A stretch of 64,000 nt of DNA from Metabacillus halosaccharovorans (GTDB taxonomy: Bacteria > Bacillota > Bacilli > Bacillales > Bacillaceae). How positions within the stretch are numbered: position 1 is the first letter of the stretch; each line of letters begins with the position of its first letter. The DNA is taken from assembly GCF_002019635.1 (NCBI RefSeq), contig NZ_KV917372.1:558001-622000 (forward strand), written 5' to 3'. Shown in pieces: positions 26,944 to 35,961 of this stretch. A model generated the notes under the pieces. It did not search any database and was not told where the DNA came from. It saw nothing but the letters and a program-made list of their open reading frames with translations. The position numbers and the translations under genes were made by a program.

Positions 26944-27588
26944 TTACTTCATATATTTAGCAACCAACTCATAGCATCTTTCTCTTGTAAGAGTTGCTTG
27001 TGTTGCTACATATTCTAATGATTCTGTCGATCCACCTTCATATTTTAGTGAAGCTACTTTTGCGGCTTCATCTCTGTGTGTTACCCAGTCCCTTTGTTGT
27101 TTTCTTATCTCTCCCATTTGACCTGTGTCAAGCTGATCTTTTAACACTCCATAGATTTCGTTCAATTCCTTATCCCACTTTTTATATCTTTCCACCTCTT
27201 GTTCTTCCATCTCAACCATTGTTGTTTTAGCTTCTGTGTATCGGTCTGATTCTTCCATTTCATTTAGTTTCTTGAGATATACATCCTTTTTACTTTCCAT
27301 CACTTCATTGCTGGTATTATCGGATTTCAATGGCTCACCATCTTCATTACTTGTAGATGCCTTTTTTGACATACCTCCTTGTTCTTCTAGCTGATTTTTG
27401 CCGTTTTTCTCATCAAAGGAATTTTCAGTTTTCCTTTCATCTTTATTTGTTAAATCGCTGTCAGCATTAAGAGCGGAGTTATTATTCGAAGATTTAGCAT
27501 TTGATTCAACAGATGACTCTCCACATGCAGTCAATAAACCCAATCCAACTGTAATAGATACTATTAAATATATACGACTACTAATCAT
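26944..27588 (-). CDS. LprI-type (DUF1311) lipoprotein
   Basis: A 214-residue lipoprotein with lipobox LLTAC (Cys22) after a short signal. A low-complexity linker rich in S, N, K, D and E (25-110) is followed by a C-terminal domain beginning 'EVERYKKWDKELNEIYGVLKDQL' and containing 'QRDWVTHRDEAAK' and 'RERCYEL', the lysozyme-inhibitor LprI (DUF1311) fold with its 'W...r...C' pattern. In other bacteria such domains bind lysozyme or act in envelope stress. It is followed by a small membrane protein gene read from the same strand. Confidence 0.82.
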   Translation of the reverse strand: MISSRIYLIVSITVGLGLLTACGESSVESNAKSSNNNSALNADSDLTNKDERKTENSFDEKNGKNQLEEQGGMSKKASTSNEDGEPLKSDNTSNEVMESKKDVYLKKLNEMEESDRYTEAKTTMVEMEEQEVERYKKWDKELNEIYGVLKDQLDTGQMGEIRKQQRDWVTHRDEAAKVASLKYEGGSTESLEYVATQATLTRERCYELVAKYMK

Positions 27589-27612
27589 TTAAATTCTCCT
27601 TGTATACAATAA

Positions 27613-27894
27613 TTAATTCATAAATATTAACGGTGGATATCCAGCCTCCCCTAAAAAATATGTAACTAGTGTAAACATTAACATAAGGAACCCTGTTAAA
27701 ATTATAGGCAATGATGACAATTTATTTGTATGATATTTTAATATTAATACTCCTACCATAAGGCTTGTTGAACTTAGGAATAAACACAAGATAGCACCTA
27801 TTGCATTATTCATTTTAGATAAAATCGCACTAAAATACAAAATTAGGAACGTGGATTGTAGGATTATTCCTATTGTAAATAAACTTCTCACCAT
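27613..27894 (-). CDS. 93-residue multi-pass membrane protein, unknown
   Basis: A small integral membrane protein with three helices beginning MVRSLFTIGIILQSTFLILY. I use ATG 27894, which follows GGTGAGG; an ATG 18 bp upstream in frame is less well placed. No family was recognised. It lies 24 bp upstream of the lipoprotein gene on the same strand, so the two are probably cotranscribed. Confidence 0.6.
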   Translation of the reverse strand: MVRSLFTIGIILQSTFLILYFSAILSKMNNAIGAILCLFLSSTSLMVGVLILKYHTNKLSSLPIILTGFLMLMFTLVTYFLGEAGYPPLIFMN

Positions 27895-27994
27895 GACATC
27901 CTCACCACCCATAAGTCAATAATTCATCCCTTAACCTTAATAACTATTGTTTCAAATTTCCTGACGCTGCTCAACTGTTTAATCCAAAGATAAC

Positions 27995-28027
27995 TAAAAA
28001 AGCACTAACCTTATATAAGGAAAGCGC
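27995..28027 (-). terminator. terminator downstream of the methyltransferase gene
   Basis: On the minus strand a long imperfect stem (GCGCT..CCTTAT paired with ATAAGG..AGTGC, with two mismatches) is followed by TTTTTT. It lies 14 bp past the stop of the gene at 28042. Confidence 0.6.
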
Positions 28028-28041
28028 CCGATTATAGTTTT

Positions 28042-28752
28042 TTAGTGTTTCTTAATAGCCTTTATAATCAAAAAATTAGGTTGTTTTATTAGCCGCTCAT
28101 AACTCTCGGGATTTAGTGATTTGAACTCTATTGTAGGCTTAGGTTCGACTATTCCTTCAATCGAAAAATAATCCAGTGTTTTATTTATTATTTCATTCAA
28201 TGGCCTTCGGTAAAAAGGAACATCTATTAATTTCCCTTGCCTTTCCCACTGGTCAACAATTAGCTCTTTAGAAAAATACTCTTGATTTTTGGAGAATTTA
28301 ATATCCATAAATGGATGGTGTATGGAAAATTGTAATATTCCTCCTGGTTTGATCATCCTTTGAAATTCACTAAAGGTTTTATCCCAATCTTTAATATAGT
28401 GAATGACAAGTGAACTGATTATGTAATCAAAAGATTCATTTTCAAAGGGTAATTCTTTTTCTAAGTCTAAATTTAAAACTTTCGCTCTGTTTCCAACACG
28501 CCGTTGAGTGGCTGCTACCATTTCCTTACTTATGTCTGTGGCAGTTACTTCTGCACCAAGTTCTAGTAACTTGGCTGTATACCAACCTGCAGCACAGCCT
28601 GCATCTAACACTTTCATGTTTGTTAAATTTTTTGGGAGAAGATTTACCATTGCAGGTCTTTCGTAATGAGCATTAAATGCATTTTTTGTATCAACATTAT
28701 GTTCATAATCGCTTGCAAGCTGGTCGTAAGCTGCTTTTACGCTTATTTCCAT
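28042..28752 (-). CDS. class I SAM-dependent methyltransferase (UbiE/TylM-like)
   Basis: A 236-residue protein with motif I MKVLDAGCAAGWYTAKLLE (about 46-64; note AGCAAGW in place of GxGxG), motif II 'EVTATDISKEMVAAT', motif post-I 'FDYIISSLVIHYIKDWD' and motif III 'IKPGGILQFSIHHPF'. The pattern is the general small-molecule methyltransferase type, close to UbiE or BioC-like enzymes. The substrate is unknown. It is followed by its own terminator and preceded by a HIT gene 33 bp upstream; the pair may be one transcript. Confidence 0.92.
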   Translation of the reverse strand: MEISVKAAYDQLASDYEHNVDTKNAFNAHYERPAMVNLLPKNLTNMKVLDAGCAAGWYTAKLLELGAEVTATDISKEMVAATQRRVGNRAKVLNLDLEKELPFENESFDYIISSLVIHYIKDWDKTFSEFQRMIKPGGILQFSIHHPFMDIKFSKNQEYFSKELIVDQWERQGKLIDVPFYRRPLNEIINKTLDYFSIEGIVEPKPTIEFKSLNPESYERLIKQPNFLIIKAIKKH

Positions 28753-28785
28753 ATCTATCCCTCTTCTCTATATCTATCAAATTTT

Positions 28786-29145
28786 TCAACACCAAGTCCC
28801 ATCTTTATACTTTATACGGTTTCCATAATGCACATGCCAATGTAGATGCTTATTACTCTGATACTCTCCGATATTAGTCGATACCGTACAAGCGCCATAT
28901 TGATCATTTACTTGCTTTGACACGATTTGAATAACTTGAAATAAATCTTCAACGATACTTCTCTCATTAATATTAAAGTCTACTAAAGATGTGATGTGTT
29001 TTTTAGGGATTACAACGATATGTACATCATAAAAAGGACGGGTATGATAAAAGGCTAAAGTTTGATCGGTCTCTAAAACTTTTTCCACAGTCGTCTTACC
29101 GCTTAACACCTTGTCACAATAAAAATCTTCAACACCATTCGCCAT
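28786..29145 (-). CDS. HIT-domain protein (histidine triad nucleotide hydrolase/transferase)
   Basis: A 119-residue HIT protein. The catalytic motif HLHWHVH (H-phi-H-phi-H) is near residues 96-102, preceded by FYDVHIVVIPKKHITSLVDF, the conserved strand-helix entry. HIT enzymes hydrolyse nucleotidyl conjugates such as AMP-lysine or dinucleoside polyphosphates. ATG 29145 is used because GGGAG precedes it; TTG 29154 is in frame but lies inside that site. The short gap to the methyltransferase suggests cotranscription. Confidence 0.9.
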   Translation of the reverse strand: MANGVEDFYCDKVLSGKTTVEKVLETDQTLAFYHTRPFYDVHIVVIPKKHITSLVDFNINERSIVEDLFQVIQIVSKQVNDQYGACTVSTNIGEYQSNKHLHWHVHYGNRIKYKDGTWC

Positions 29146-29344
29146 ATAAACCAACTCCCATTTTTTCTTTCTACTATGATATACGGTGAATTTGTTCTTT
29201 CTCCTTCGTATTTAAAGATATATATGCATATTATTTCATTAATTATTGTTACATTTTTAAATTACAGGTTAGAAGTAAGATACTTGAGACCCTAGTTCTC
29301 TATTATACAATATTAGACATTCAAGCTCTCTTGACCAGCCCTAA

Positions 29345-29376
29345 TGAAAAGAGCACAGGCTACTGCGCTCTTTTTA
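29345..29376 (-). terminator. rho-independent terminator of the subtilisin gene
   Basis: An 8-bp stem AAAAGAGC/GCTCTTTT extended by CAG/CTG, with T-rich sequence after it on the minus strand, about 40 bp past the protease stop. Confidence 0.8.
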
Positions 29377-29416
29377 TAATTTCCTTATCTTATTATAACT
29401 TACACAATGTGTTTCT

Positions 29417-30385
29417 TTACTCGTTAGCTGCTGTTTGTACTGTTTCGGTCTTGGAATCAACACCTAAACCCAAATCCAGCAATCCGTTCCCCTGGTGGCG
29501 CCTACTGTAATTTAATGAGATGGTTCTTTTAATTAGTTGAGCGTACACTTCAGCTTCAGTAAGAGAACGGTCAAATTCTTTTTCACATTGTTCAATAATA
29601 AGAGCAACAGCTCCTGATACATGTGGGGTCGCCATAGATGTTCCAGATAAGACGGCAAATTCGTTATTGAGATATGTTGAAATAATTTCTTCACCAGGTG
29701 CAACAAGATCGATCACCTTATTGGTATTGCTGAATGTTGAAATCTCCTTCTGTAAATTAACCGATCCTACTTGTATAACTTCAGGATATGCTCCCGGATA
29801 GGCAAACTCATCTGTTTCATGATTTCCATCCCCTTCATTACCGGCAGCACATACGACAAGAATTTCTTGGCTAATTGCTTCTTGAATTGCCTTATGAAGA
29901 TCTGGATGATCATCTTTTCCTCCTAATGACATCGAGATTACTCTCACACGCTCACCATTTGGTCCTCGCCATTTTGTTGCATATCGAATGCCCTCTGTCA
30001 CCCATTTTGTTTCTCCATAACCTTGACCTGAGAGCACCTTCAAAACAAGAAGTTTTGCTTTAGGTGCAACACCTACTACACCTTTATCATTTTCTTCAGC
30101 ACAAATCGTCCCACATACATGGGTACCATGCCCATTATAATCTTTTATGTTTTTTGGATCTCCCATATCATCTGTTGTAAAATTATACACATCAATAATT
30201 TGATTTTGAAGCTCGAAATGACTGGAATCACATCCTGTATCAAGAACAGCAATAACATTTCCATTACCAAAATAACCTTGCTCCCATGAATTAGGTGCAC
30301 CGACTAATTTAATACCTGGTGGAATAATTTTTGTATCTTTTAATACAGTTTGAATAGTAAAAGGAATTAATCCAACTTTACTCAT
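29417..30385 (-). CDS. intracellular subtilisin-type serine protease (IspA-like)
   Basis: A 322-residue S8 protease with all three catalytic residues: Asp49 in VIAVLDTGCD, His86 in YNGHGTHVCGT, and Ser250 in LSGTSMATPHVSGA, plus the oxyanion asparagine in AAGNEGDGNH. There is no signal peptide; the short N-terminal stretch SKVGLIPFTIQTVLK is like the inhibitory propeptide of intracellular subtilisins, which lack a Sec signal. IspA is the main intracellular protease of sporulating Bacillus. ATG 30385 follows a strong AAAGGAGG. Length matches IspA (about 320). Confidence 0.9.
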   Translation of the reverse strand: MSKVGLIPFTIQTVLKDTKIIPPGIKLVGAPNSWEQGYFGNGNVIAVLDTGCDSSHFELQNQIIDVYNFTTDDMGDPKNIKDYNGHGTHVCGTICAEENDKGVVGVAPKAKLLVLKVLSGQGYGETKWVTEGIRYATKWRGPNGERVRVISMSLGGKDDHPDLHKAIQEAISQEILVVCAAGNEGDGNHETDEFAYPGAYPEVIQVGSVNLQKEISTFSNTNKVIDLVAPGEEIISTYLNNEFAVLSGTSMATPHVSGAVALIIEQCEKEFDRSLTEAEVYAQLIKRTISLNYSRRHQGNGLLDLGLGVDSKTETVQTAANE

Positions 30386-30515
30386 TGTGATTCCTCCTTT
30401 ATTAAAAGTGACATAATTCCATATATCCTTATTATCCAATAAAACTTCTGATAATTTTATTTTTTTCGCACCTTTTGTTATAATTTGTATTATAATTTAC
30501 TTGTAAGCACTGTTT

Positions 30516-30551
30516 ATTGACGTCTTCCTTATAGGAGGCGTCTTTTCTTTT
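30516..30551 (+). terminator. plus-strand terminator-like hairpin antisense to a small toxin-like ORF
   Basis: GACGTCTTCC/GGAGGCGTC can pair around a short loop and is followed on the plus strand by TTTTCTTTTTT, a full rho-independent terminator. No plus-strand gene ends here. TATAAT-like boxes lie at 30477 and 30489, so a very short plus-strand RNA of roughly 50 nt is conceivable. It would be antisense to the 3' side of the small minus-strand ORF at 30580-30660. Confidence 0.55.
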
Positions 30552-30579
30552 TTGACTTTCTTTTTAAATCATCTATGTT

Positions 30580-30660
30580 TTTTAACCCAATTGTGATGGA
30601 AGAGAAAAGTGTGGCAGCAGCAACTAACAATTTGACAAGAAGCTCTAACCACTCCAACAC
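30580..30660 (-). CDS. 26-residue hydrophobic ORF, apparently a frameshifted small toxin-like gene
   Basis: A GTG start at 30660 is preceded by a near-perfect AAAGGAGGTGG, and the N-terminus MLEWLELLVKLLVAAATLFS is a membrane-inserting amphipathic helix. The frame then runs to a stop at residue 27. Reading across the TCTCTCTT repeat (30597-30609) with a two-base deletion would instead join a 43-residue form whose second half is IGLKNIDDLKRKSKKKRR, a lysine-rich tail. Hydrophobic helix plus basic tail in 30-50 residues is the pattern of type I toxin or holin-like peptides. The frameshift could be an inactivating mutation. Confidence 0.4.
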
Positions 30661-30685
30661 GAATACCACCTCCTTTTTACACAAA

Positions 30686-31032
30686 TAGCCCTACACAGTA
30701 ACAGGATGACTGGTAAGGCTGGTTTTCTAAATGAAGAAGACTCTCACTTGGAAATAAGGATATTTATGGAATATATGTCAATTTTAATTGTATCATGACC
30801 AAGCTTATTTAGCATTACTATTATGAATTTTCATACAATTATACTGTATACTTGATATGAAATCCCTTACTTAATACCTACAACCACTAATTAAGTATAT
30901 TTCTTTATAATTAAAATACATATAATTTGCTTGGAGAGAATTTCCTAGTACCAATTAATTTACGTTTATGACATTAAAGCAACCCGTAACAAAAACAACG
31001 AATCCCTTCTAGTGATTACCAAATCTTCCAAA
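30686..31032. other. intergenic stretch, no gene recognised
   Basis: About 350 bp of AT-rich sequence between the small ORF and the nik-like operon. A TTGACA at about 30783-30778 on the minus strand could be the -35 of a promoter for the small ORF, but the -10 is poor. No other gene, repeat or terminator was recognised. Confidence 0.4.
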
Positions 31033-31794
31033 TTAAAAAATAGACACCAGCTCTTTTGTATAGGGATGACGATCATCACTAAATAGATGCTCTTGATTAA
31101 ATTGATCCACAATCTCGCCTGAATTCATGACTATTATCCGTTGACTCATCTGGCTAACTGCCGCAAGATCATGAGAAATAAATAAATAAGAGAGATTTAA
31201 TGTTTCACGAAGTTCAGTGAGTAAAGTTAAGATAGCCTTTTGTGAGATAACATCAAGACTTGCAGTCGGCTCATCTAATACAATGAGTTCTGGTTCTATA
31301 CTTATAGCACGGGCAATCGTTACACGCTGCTTTTGTCCTCCACTTAATTCATGAGGATATCGATTAGCCAATTCTGATGGCAATCCAACCGCATCAAGAA
31401 GCTGTGAAACAAACTGCTCCTTAGAGGTATAGAAGAAATGATTTAGATTCAGCGAATGGTGGTATTGTTCATAAGGGTCAATCAGTGAATCCTTTATTTT
31501 TAGTTTAGGATTTAAAGCAGCTGAAGGATTTTGAAACACAATTTGGATTTTATTTCGATAAGGATGCAGTCGACGTTCGTCCAATTTCTCAATCGCTTCA
31601 CCATGAAATAAAATGGATCCGCTATCTATTTTTTCTACCCGTAATAAGCAACGTGCCAGCGTACTTTTTCCACATCCGCTTTCTCCAACAAGTCCGAGAC
31701 ATTCACCCTTATTTAAGTGAAATGAAACATTCTTCAGTGCTTCCTTTCCTGATTTAAATGTCTTTTTTACCTCTTTAATCTTAAGCAGACTCAT
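31033..31794 (-). CDS. nikE: nickel/peptide-type ABC transporter ATPase 2 (NikE-like)
   Basis: A 253-residue ABC ATPase, last gene of the five-gene metal importer operon. Walker A is GESGCGKST (about 38-46), signature HELSGGQKQRVTIARAI, Walker B LIVLDEPTASLD. The family 'peptide/nickel importer' typically carries two such ATPases with a C-terminal oligopeptide-type extension ('DDRHPYTKELVS' is the usual ending). It overlaps the upstream ATPase by 4 bp. With two Zur boxes ahead of the operon it probably imports zinc, or a nickel/zinc-ligand complex; the Nik name is by family resemblance only. Confidence 0.85.
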   Translation of the reverse strand: MSLLKIKEVKKTFKSGKEALKNVSFHLNKGECLGLVGESGCGKSTLARCLLRVEKIDSGSILFHGEAIEKLDERRLHPYRNKIQIVFQNPSAALNPKLKIKDSLIDPYEQYHHSLNLNHFFYTSKEQFVSQLLDAVGLPSELANRYPHELSGGQKQRVTIARAISIEPELIVLDEPTASLDVISQKAILTLLTELRETLNLSYLFISHDLAAVSQMSQRIIVMNSGEIVDQFNQEHLFSDDRHPYTKELVSIF

Positions 31795-32591
31795 ACATGC
31801 TCCACCTCCTCTAATCCTGATCGCAGACCACTACCTAAAATAGGTGCAGCAGAGATAAGCTGCTTTGTATAAGGGTGACCTGGATGATCAAGGATACGAT
31901 GCTTATGCCCTTTTTCAACAATTTGTCCATCCTTCATGATGGCAAGTCGGTCAGCATACCGCCTCACATGACGCCAATCATGGGTGATAAATAAAATCGT
32001 ACAACCTGTTTCTTTTTGCCTCTTTGCCAACAGCTCCAGGATTCTATGACCTGAAACACTATCAAGTGCAGTTGTCATTTCGTCAGCTATGATTAAGTCT
32101 GGTGATAACAAAAGAGCGATTGCAATGGAAACCCTTTGCAACTGGCCTCCACTCAATTGAAATGGATAACGTTTGTATAATGTTTCATCTAACCCGACAG
32201 ATTCCAGAGCGTCAATGGAATGTTGTTTTCTTTCTATTTTATCCTTTATGCCATGTGTTTTCTGGTACTCGTCAAGATGCTGGCCAATTGTTCGAAAAGG
32301 GGTGAATGAGCCCTGATAATCCTGGAAAATATACGATACTTTACGTCCACGAATGTTTCTCATGTCTTTTTGTGTGTAGGTCAGCAGATCCTCACCTCTA
32401 AAAAGAATTCTTCCGGTTACCTTTAAATTCGGCGACAGCATTTGCCCGATTGCCTGAGAAAGTAAGCTTTTACCGCTACCACTTTGGCCAACAAGCGCAA
32501 ACCATTCCCCTTCTTTAATCGAAAGAGATACAGTATCTACAATATTCTTTTCTTTACTCGCAATTGATAGTTGTTCAATCGATAATATCAC
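31791..32591 (-). CDS. nikD: nickel/peptide-type ABC transporter ATPase 1 (NikD-like)
   Basis: A 266-residue ATPase starting at GTG 32591 with AGGTG upstream, adjoining the stop of the permease gene. Walker A GQSGSGKS, signature QLSGGQLQRVSIAIAL, Walker B LIIADEMTTALD, H-loop FITHDWRHVRRY. As in NikD/OppD, the C-terminus holds the extra region ('ILDHPGHPYTKQLISAAPI') for interaction with permeases. In this transporter type NikD and NikE form the heterodimeric motor that drives import. Confidence 0.88.
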   Translation of the reverse strand: MILSIEQLSIASKEKNIVDTVSLSIKEGEWFALVGQSGSGKSLLSQAIGQMLSPNLKVTGRILFRGEDLLTYTQKDMRNIRGRKVSYIFQDYQGSFTPFRTIGQHLDEYQKTHGIKDKIERKQHSIDALESVGLDETLYKRYPFQLSGGQLQRVSIAIALLLSPDLIIADEMTTALDSVSGHRILELLAKRQKETGCTILFITHDWRHVRRYADRLAIMKDGQIVEKGHKHRILDHPGHPYTKQLISAAPILGSGLRSGLEEVEHV

Positions 32592-33437
32592 TTACCGCAC
32601 CTCTTTCTTCACATCAAAAATATCTCGCAAATAATCTCCGAGCATATTCGTTAACAGCACAACAAGTACAATAGCCAAACCAGGATAGACCATTAACTCA
32701 GGTCTTGATTGAAAATAAGAACGAGAATCGTTTAACATCGCACCCCACTCAGGAGTTGGCGGCTGTACACCAAGTCCAATATAAGAAAACGCAGAAATAA
32801 GCAAAATAATCTTTCCTAAATCAAGGCTGGCCAGAACCAAAACATGACCAACTATATGAGGAAACAAATGCTTGCGCATAATTTTCCATGAGGAAAGTCC
32901 ATTGATTTTTGCGATTAAAATATATTCCTTTTGAGATTCTGATAATACTGTACTTCTTACTAACCGAGCATAACTAACCCATTTAACAAATACAATCGCA
33001 AGGACCAGATTACCAATTCCCGGGCCCATAAGACCGCTTAATACAATTGCGACAATTGTATCAGGAAATGATAGAAATCCATCAGCAATACGCATAAAAA
33101 TCTTATCAACTAACCCACGTTTATAACCGGAAATAAGACCAAAAGGGACACCAATAATGAGAGCAGCAACTAGTGCCAGTAAACTATATCCAATGGTCTG
33201 CTGTCCACCCAGCAATAATCTTGTCAATACATCCCGGCCAAGTTGATCCGTACCAAACGGATGCAGAAGACTCATTCCTAGAAGCCGTCCATCCAGATTG
33301 GTCAAAAATGGATCATGCTTTAAGTATAAGAAAGTATAGATTGTAACCCACAGAAACATGATAATGGCCAAAAGGAGCACAATCATTTTCCAACTGGATT
33401 GTTTACCTTTCAGTACCTGTAACGACATTGCTTTCAT
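32592..33437 (-). CDS. nikC: nickel/peptide-type ABC transporter permease 2 (NikC-like)
   Basis: A 281-residue BPD-type permease with an N-terminal extension helix, then the 'DQLGRDVLTRLLLGGQQTI' motif characteristic of NikC/OppC/DppC, five or more helices and the EAA loop 'YILIAKINGLSSWKIMRKHLFPHI' that contacts the ATPase. The C-terminal signature 'VLLTNMLGDYLRDIFD' ('l.nllGD.lrd.lDP'-like) is also conserved. The start overlaps the NikB stop (TGATG). Confidence 0.92.
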   Translation of the reverse strand: MKAMSLQVLKGKQSSWKMIVLLLAIIMFLWVTIYTFLYLKHDPFLTNLDGRLLGMSLLHPFGTDQLGRDVLTRLLLGGQQTIGYSLLALVAALIIGVPFGLISGYKRGLVDKIFMRIADGFLSFPDTIVAIVLSGLMGPGIGNLVLAIVFVKWVSYARLVRSTVLSESQKEYILIAKINGLSSWKIMRKHLFPHIVGHVLVLASLDLGKIILLISAFSYIGLGVQPPTPEWGAMLNDSRSYFQSRPELMVYPGLAIVLVVLLTNMLGDYLRDIFDVKKEVR

Positions 33438-34381
33438 CAGTTGGTCTCCATTTCTTTTAGCTTCAATTCAGGATTTAGATAGCGATACGATAAATCTACA
33501 CATGTATTCACAACAAAAACGATCATTGCCATAATTAAAATATATCCTTGGATAATCGGATAATCTCGTTGACGAATGGCATCGATCACCAGCTTCCCAA
33601 TTCCCGGATACGCGAATAATACCTCAATAACGACTACCCCGCCGATTAGACTTCCTAAACTAACCCCAAACACTGTAATTACAGGTGGGAGACTATGGCG
33701 AAAAGCATGCAGCACAAAAATACGTCTTTCTGACAATCCACGTGCTCTCGCTGATCGAACAAATTCCTGACTTAATGAATCTAGTAAACTTGAACGTAGT
33801 AAACGAACATAAACACTTGAAATAGCTAATCCAAGTGTAAACGAAGGTAAAATTATCGACGAGAATCCGTCCCGTCCCATTGTTGGGAACAAGCTAAATC
33901 GTACACCAAATAGATCAATTAAAATTAAACCTAACCAAAAACTTGGTACAGCAGCACCAAGTATTGATAATGTACGACTTACTTGATCAATCCAGCTATT
34001 GAGATAAAGAGCAGAGAGCGAGCCTAGTGGAATCGCCACTGCCAGCATGACAAATAACGAACCTAACGATAATTCGATTGTGGCTGGGAGACTTTGCAGA
34101 AACATTTCCATGACAGGTTGACCTGTAACATAGGATGTACCTAAATCCAACTGGATGAATTTCATTAACCAGTGTCCATATTGAGCAAGCAAGGGCTTAT
34201 TAAAGCCCATATCCTCTCTCAATTCCTCTACCTGCTCCTGACTAACTGATAACTCATCGACATTTAGAATTGTTAAGACAGGATCTCCAGGAGCTAATCT
34301 TACAAATAAGAAACTAACAAATGTAAGAAATAACATAAAAAGGAGAACTTCAATGAATTTTCCTGTAATAATACGAAGCAT
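33437..34381 (-). CDS. nikB: nickel/peptide-type ABC transporter permease 1 (NikB-like)
   Basis: A 314-residue permease of the NikB/OppB/DppB type. It starts MLRIITGKFIEVLLFMLFLT, carries the periplasmic conserved 'RLAPGDPVLTIL' and 'LDLGTSYVTGQPV', and the EAA loop 'EFVRSARARGLSERRIFVLHAFRHSLPPV'. The final domain 'VIEVLFAYPGIGKLVIDAIRQRDYP' is the usual OppB-type signature. It directly follows the binding-protein gene (one-base gap), so the two are cotranscribed. Confidence 0.93.
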   Translation of the reverse strand: MLRIITGKFIEVLLFMLFLTFVSFLFVRLAPGDPVLTILNVDELSVSQEQVEELREDMGFNKPLLAQYGHWLMKFIQLDLGTSYVTGQPVMEMFLQSLPATIELSLGSLFVMLAVAIPLGSLSALYLNSWIDQVSRTLSILGAAVPSFWLGLILIDLFGVRFSLFPTMGRDGFSSIILPSFTLGLAISSVYVRLLRSSLLDSLSQEFVRSARARGLSERRIFVLHAFRHSLPPVITVFGVSLGSLIGGVVVIEVLFAYPGIGKLVIDAIRQRDYPIIQGYILIMAMIVFVVNTCVDLSYRYLNPELKLKEMETN

Positions 34382-34382
34382 A

Positions 34383-35942
34383 TTACTTCACATCCAGTTT
34401 ATTGGTAATCATGTAATATTCACTACGTGTGGTTACCCACTTTTCCACTTTGTTTTCGTTATAAGCAACAATTGTAGAAGGATGTAAAACAAACGAGTTA
34501 ATCACATTTTCATGAACATAATCTGCTGCCTGCTCTGCAAGCACAGCACGGTCTTCTTGGTTTACTGTTTGGTTCAGCTTGTCAATAATTTCCGTTAACT
34601 CCGGCTCATGGGCACCACTAAAATTAAGTGCACCAGTTGGATGATATGTGGCATTTAAATAATAGCCCGCATCTCCACGAGGAGCTGTTAAATTACTATA
34701 GGTAGCCAAGTCCCAATCACGATTTGACGCCATATATTCTTCCGGAATATCAATCTGACGGATTTCTACATCAATTCCAATTTGTTTTGCATCAGATTGA
34801 AAGACTTGAGCAATTAAAGGTAAATCTGCTCTAGCACTATAGGTTAATAGAGTAAAAGAAAGTTCCTCTCCGTCTTTTTGCATTTTGCCATCCTCAAGTG
34901 TGTAGCCAGCTTCCTTCAAATACTTAATTGCTGCTTCTTTACCTGTTTCACTTTGTTTATATGATGGAGCAAACGGTAATGATGGAGCAAATGGACCAAC
35001 CGCAGGCTCTGCATAACCTAATAAAATCGTATCCACAATCTTTTGGCGATCGATCAGTGCATCAACAGCACGGCGAACATTTACATCCTGTAAGCTTTTT
35101 CGCTCCATATTCATGGTCATCTGATGAACGCGGAATGTCTCTGTTGCTTCCACCTTCATGCCTTCTTGTTTGCTTAATGAATCTAAGCTTTCAACCTCTG
35201 GACGATACACAATATCCACTTCTCCAGACTTAAGAGCAAGAGTTCTGGCATTTGCATCCTCATTAAAGGCAAACGTAACAGAATCAAGATTCGATGGTCC
35301 GTCCCAATAATCATCATATCGTTCAAGCTTAAGATTGCTTCCCGGCTCAAATGAGGTTAAAGCGAAGGGTCCTGTCCCAATAGGATGATTTATAATGTCT
35401 TCTTCTGTAACATCTATAATAGATACATTTGGGTTTACAAGTTCAGAAATAAATTCAGGGAAAGGCTGCTTTGTTTTGATATGTAATGTATATCCATTTG
35501 CCTCAATCGTATCAATTTTCAATGCATTTTGTATCGCAACACTTTCTTTAAGGGCACGTTCAAGTGATGCCTTTACAGCATTAGCATCCATCTCTTTTCC
35601 ATTGTGAAAAGTAATTCCTTCTCGAAGATTAATTGACCAATTGACTCCGTCCTCACCGCTCCAATCCTTTGCAAGCCAAGGGGCAATCGTTAAGTTTTCC
35701 TCATCTAATTTTACTAGCGTTTCTGTTATCCCTGCTCTTAGTGGGACATAACTTGTATCAACATGGGGATCAAGAGAATTTGTCGAAAAATTATATAGAA
35801 AGCTGATATGCTTACTGTCTTCTTTTTGGCTGCTATTGCTCGCGTCTGTACAAGCTGTTAAGATGCTTGCAATAATCAATAAGATACTGAGTTTCATCAT
35901 AATTCCACTGTTATACTGTTTTTTACTTCTAATTAATTTCAT
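34383..35942 (-). CDS. nikA: metal/peptide ABC transporter substrate-binding lipoprotein (NikA-like), Zur-box controlled
   Basis: About 519 residues. I start at ATG 35942, which follows AAAGGGAG; the longer frame would run through the operator. The signal peptide ends in lipobox LTAC (Cys31). The mature part is SBP family 5 (OppA/NikA): 'YNFSTNSLDPHVDTSYVPLRAGITETLVKL', 'TFHNGKEMDANAVKASLERAL' and 'PIGTGPFALTSFEPGSNLKLERY'. It resembles the staphylococcal NikA group, which binds Ni-histidine chelates, more than E. coli NikA. Two Zur operators within 60 bp of the start indicate induction under zinc starvation, so the ligand may be zinc or a zinc-amino-acid complex. Confidence 0.83.
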   Translation of the reverse strand: MKLIRSKKQYNSGIMMKLSILLIIASILTACTDASNSSQKEDSKHISFLYNFSTNSLDPHVDTSYVPLRAGITETLVKLDEENLTIAPWLAKDWSGEDGVNWSINLREGITFHNGKEMDANAVKASLERALKESVAIQNALKIDTIEANGYTLHIKTKQPFPEFISELVNPNVSIIDVTEEDIINHPIGTGPFALTSFEPGSNLKLERYDDYWDGPSNLDSVTFAFNEDANARTLALKSGEVDIVYRPEVESLDSLSKQEGMKVEATETFRVHQMTMNMERKSLQDVNVRRAVDALIDRQKIVDTILLGYAEPAVGPFAPSLPFAPSYKQSETGKEAAIKYLKEAGYTLEDGKMQKDGEELSFTLLTYSARADLPLIAQVFQSDAKQIGIDVEIRQIDIPEEYMASNRDWDLATYSNLTAPRGDAGYYLNATYHPTGALNFSGAHEPELTEIIDKLNQTVNQEDRAVLAEQAADYVHENVINSFVLHPSTIVAYNENKVEKWVTTRSEYYMITNKLDVK

Positions 35943-35961
35943 TATTATACTCCCTTTACAA

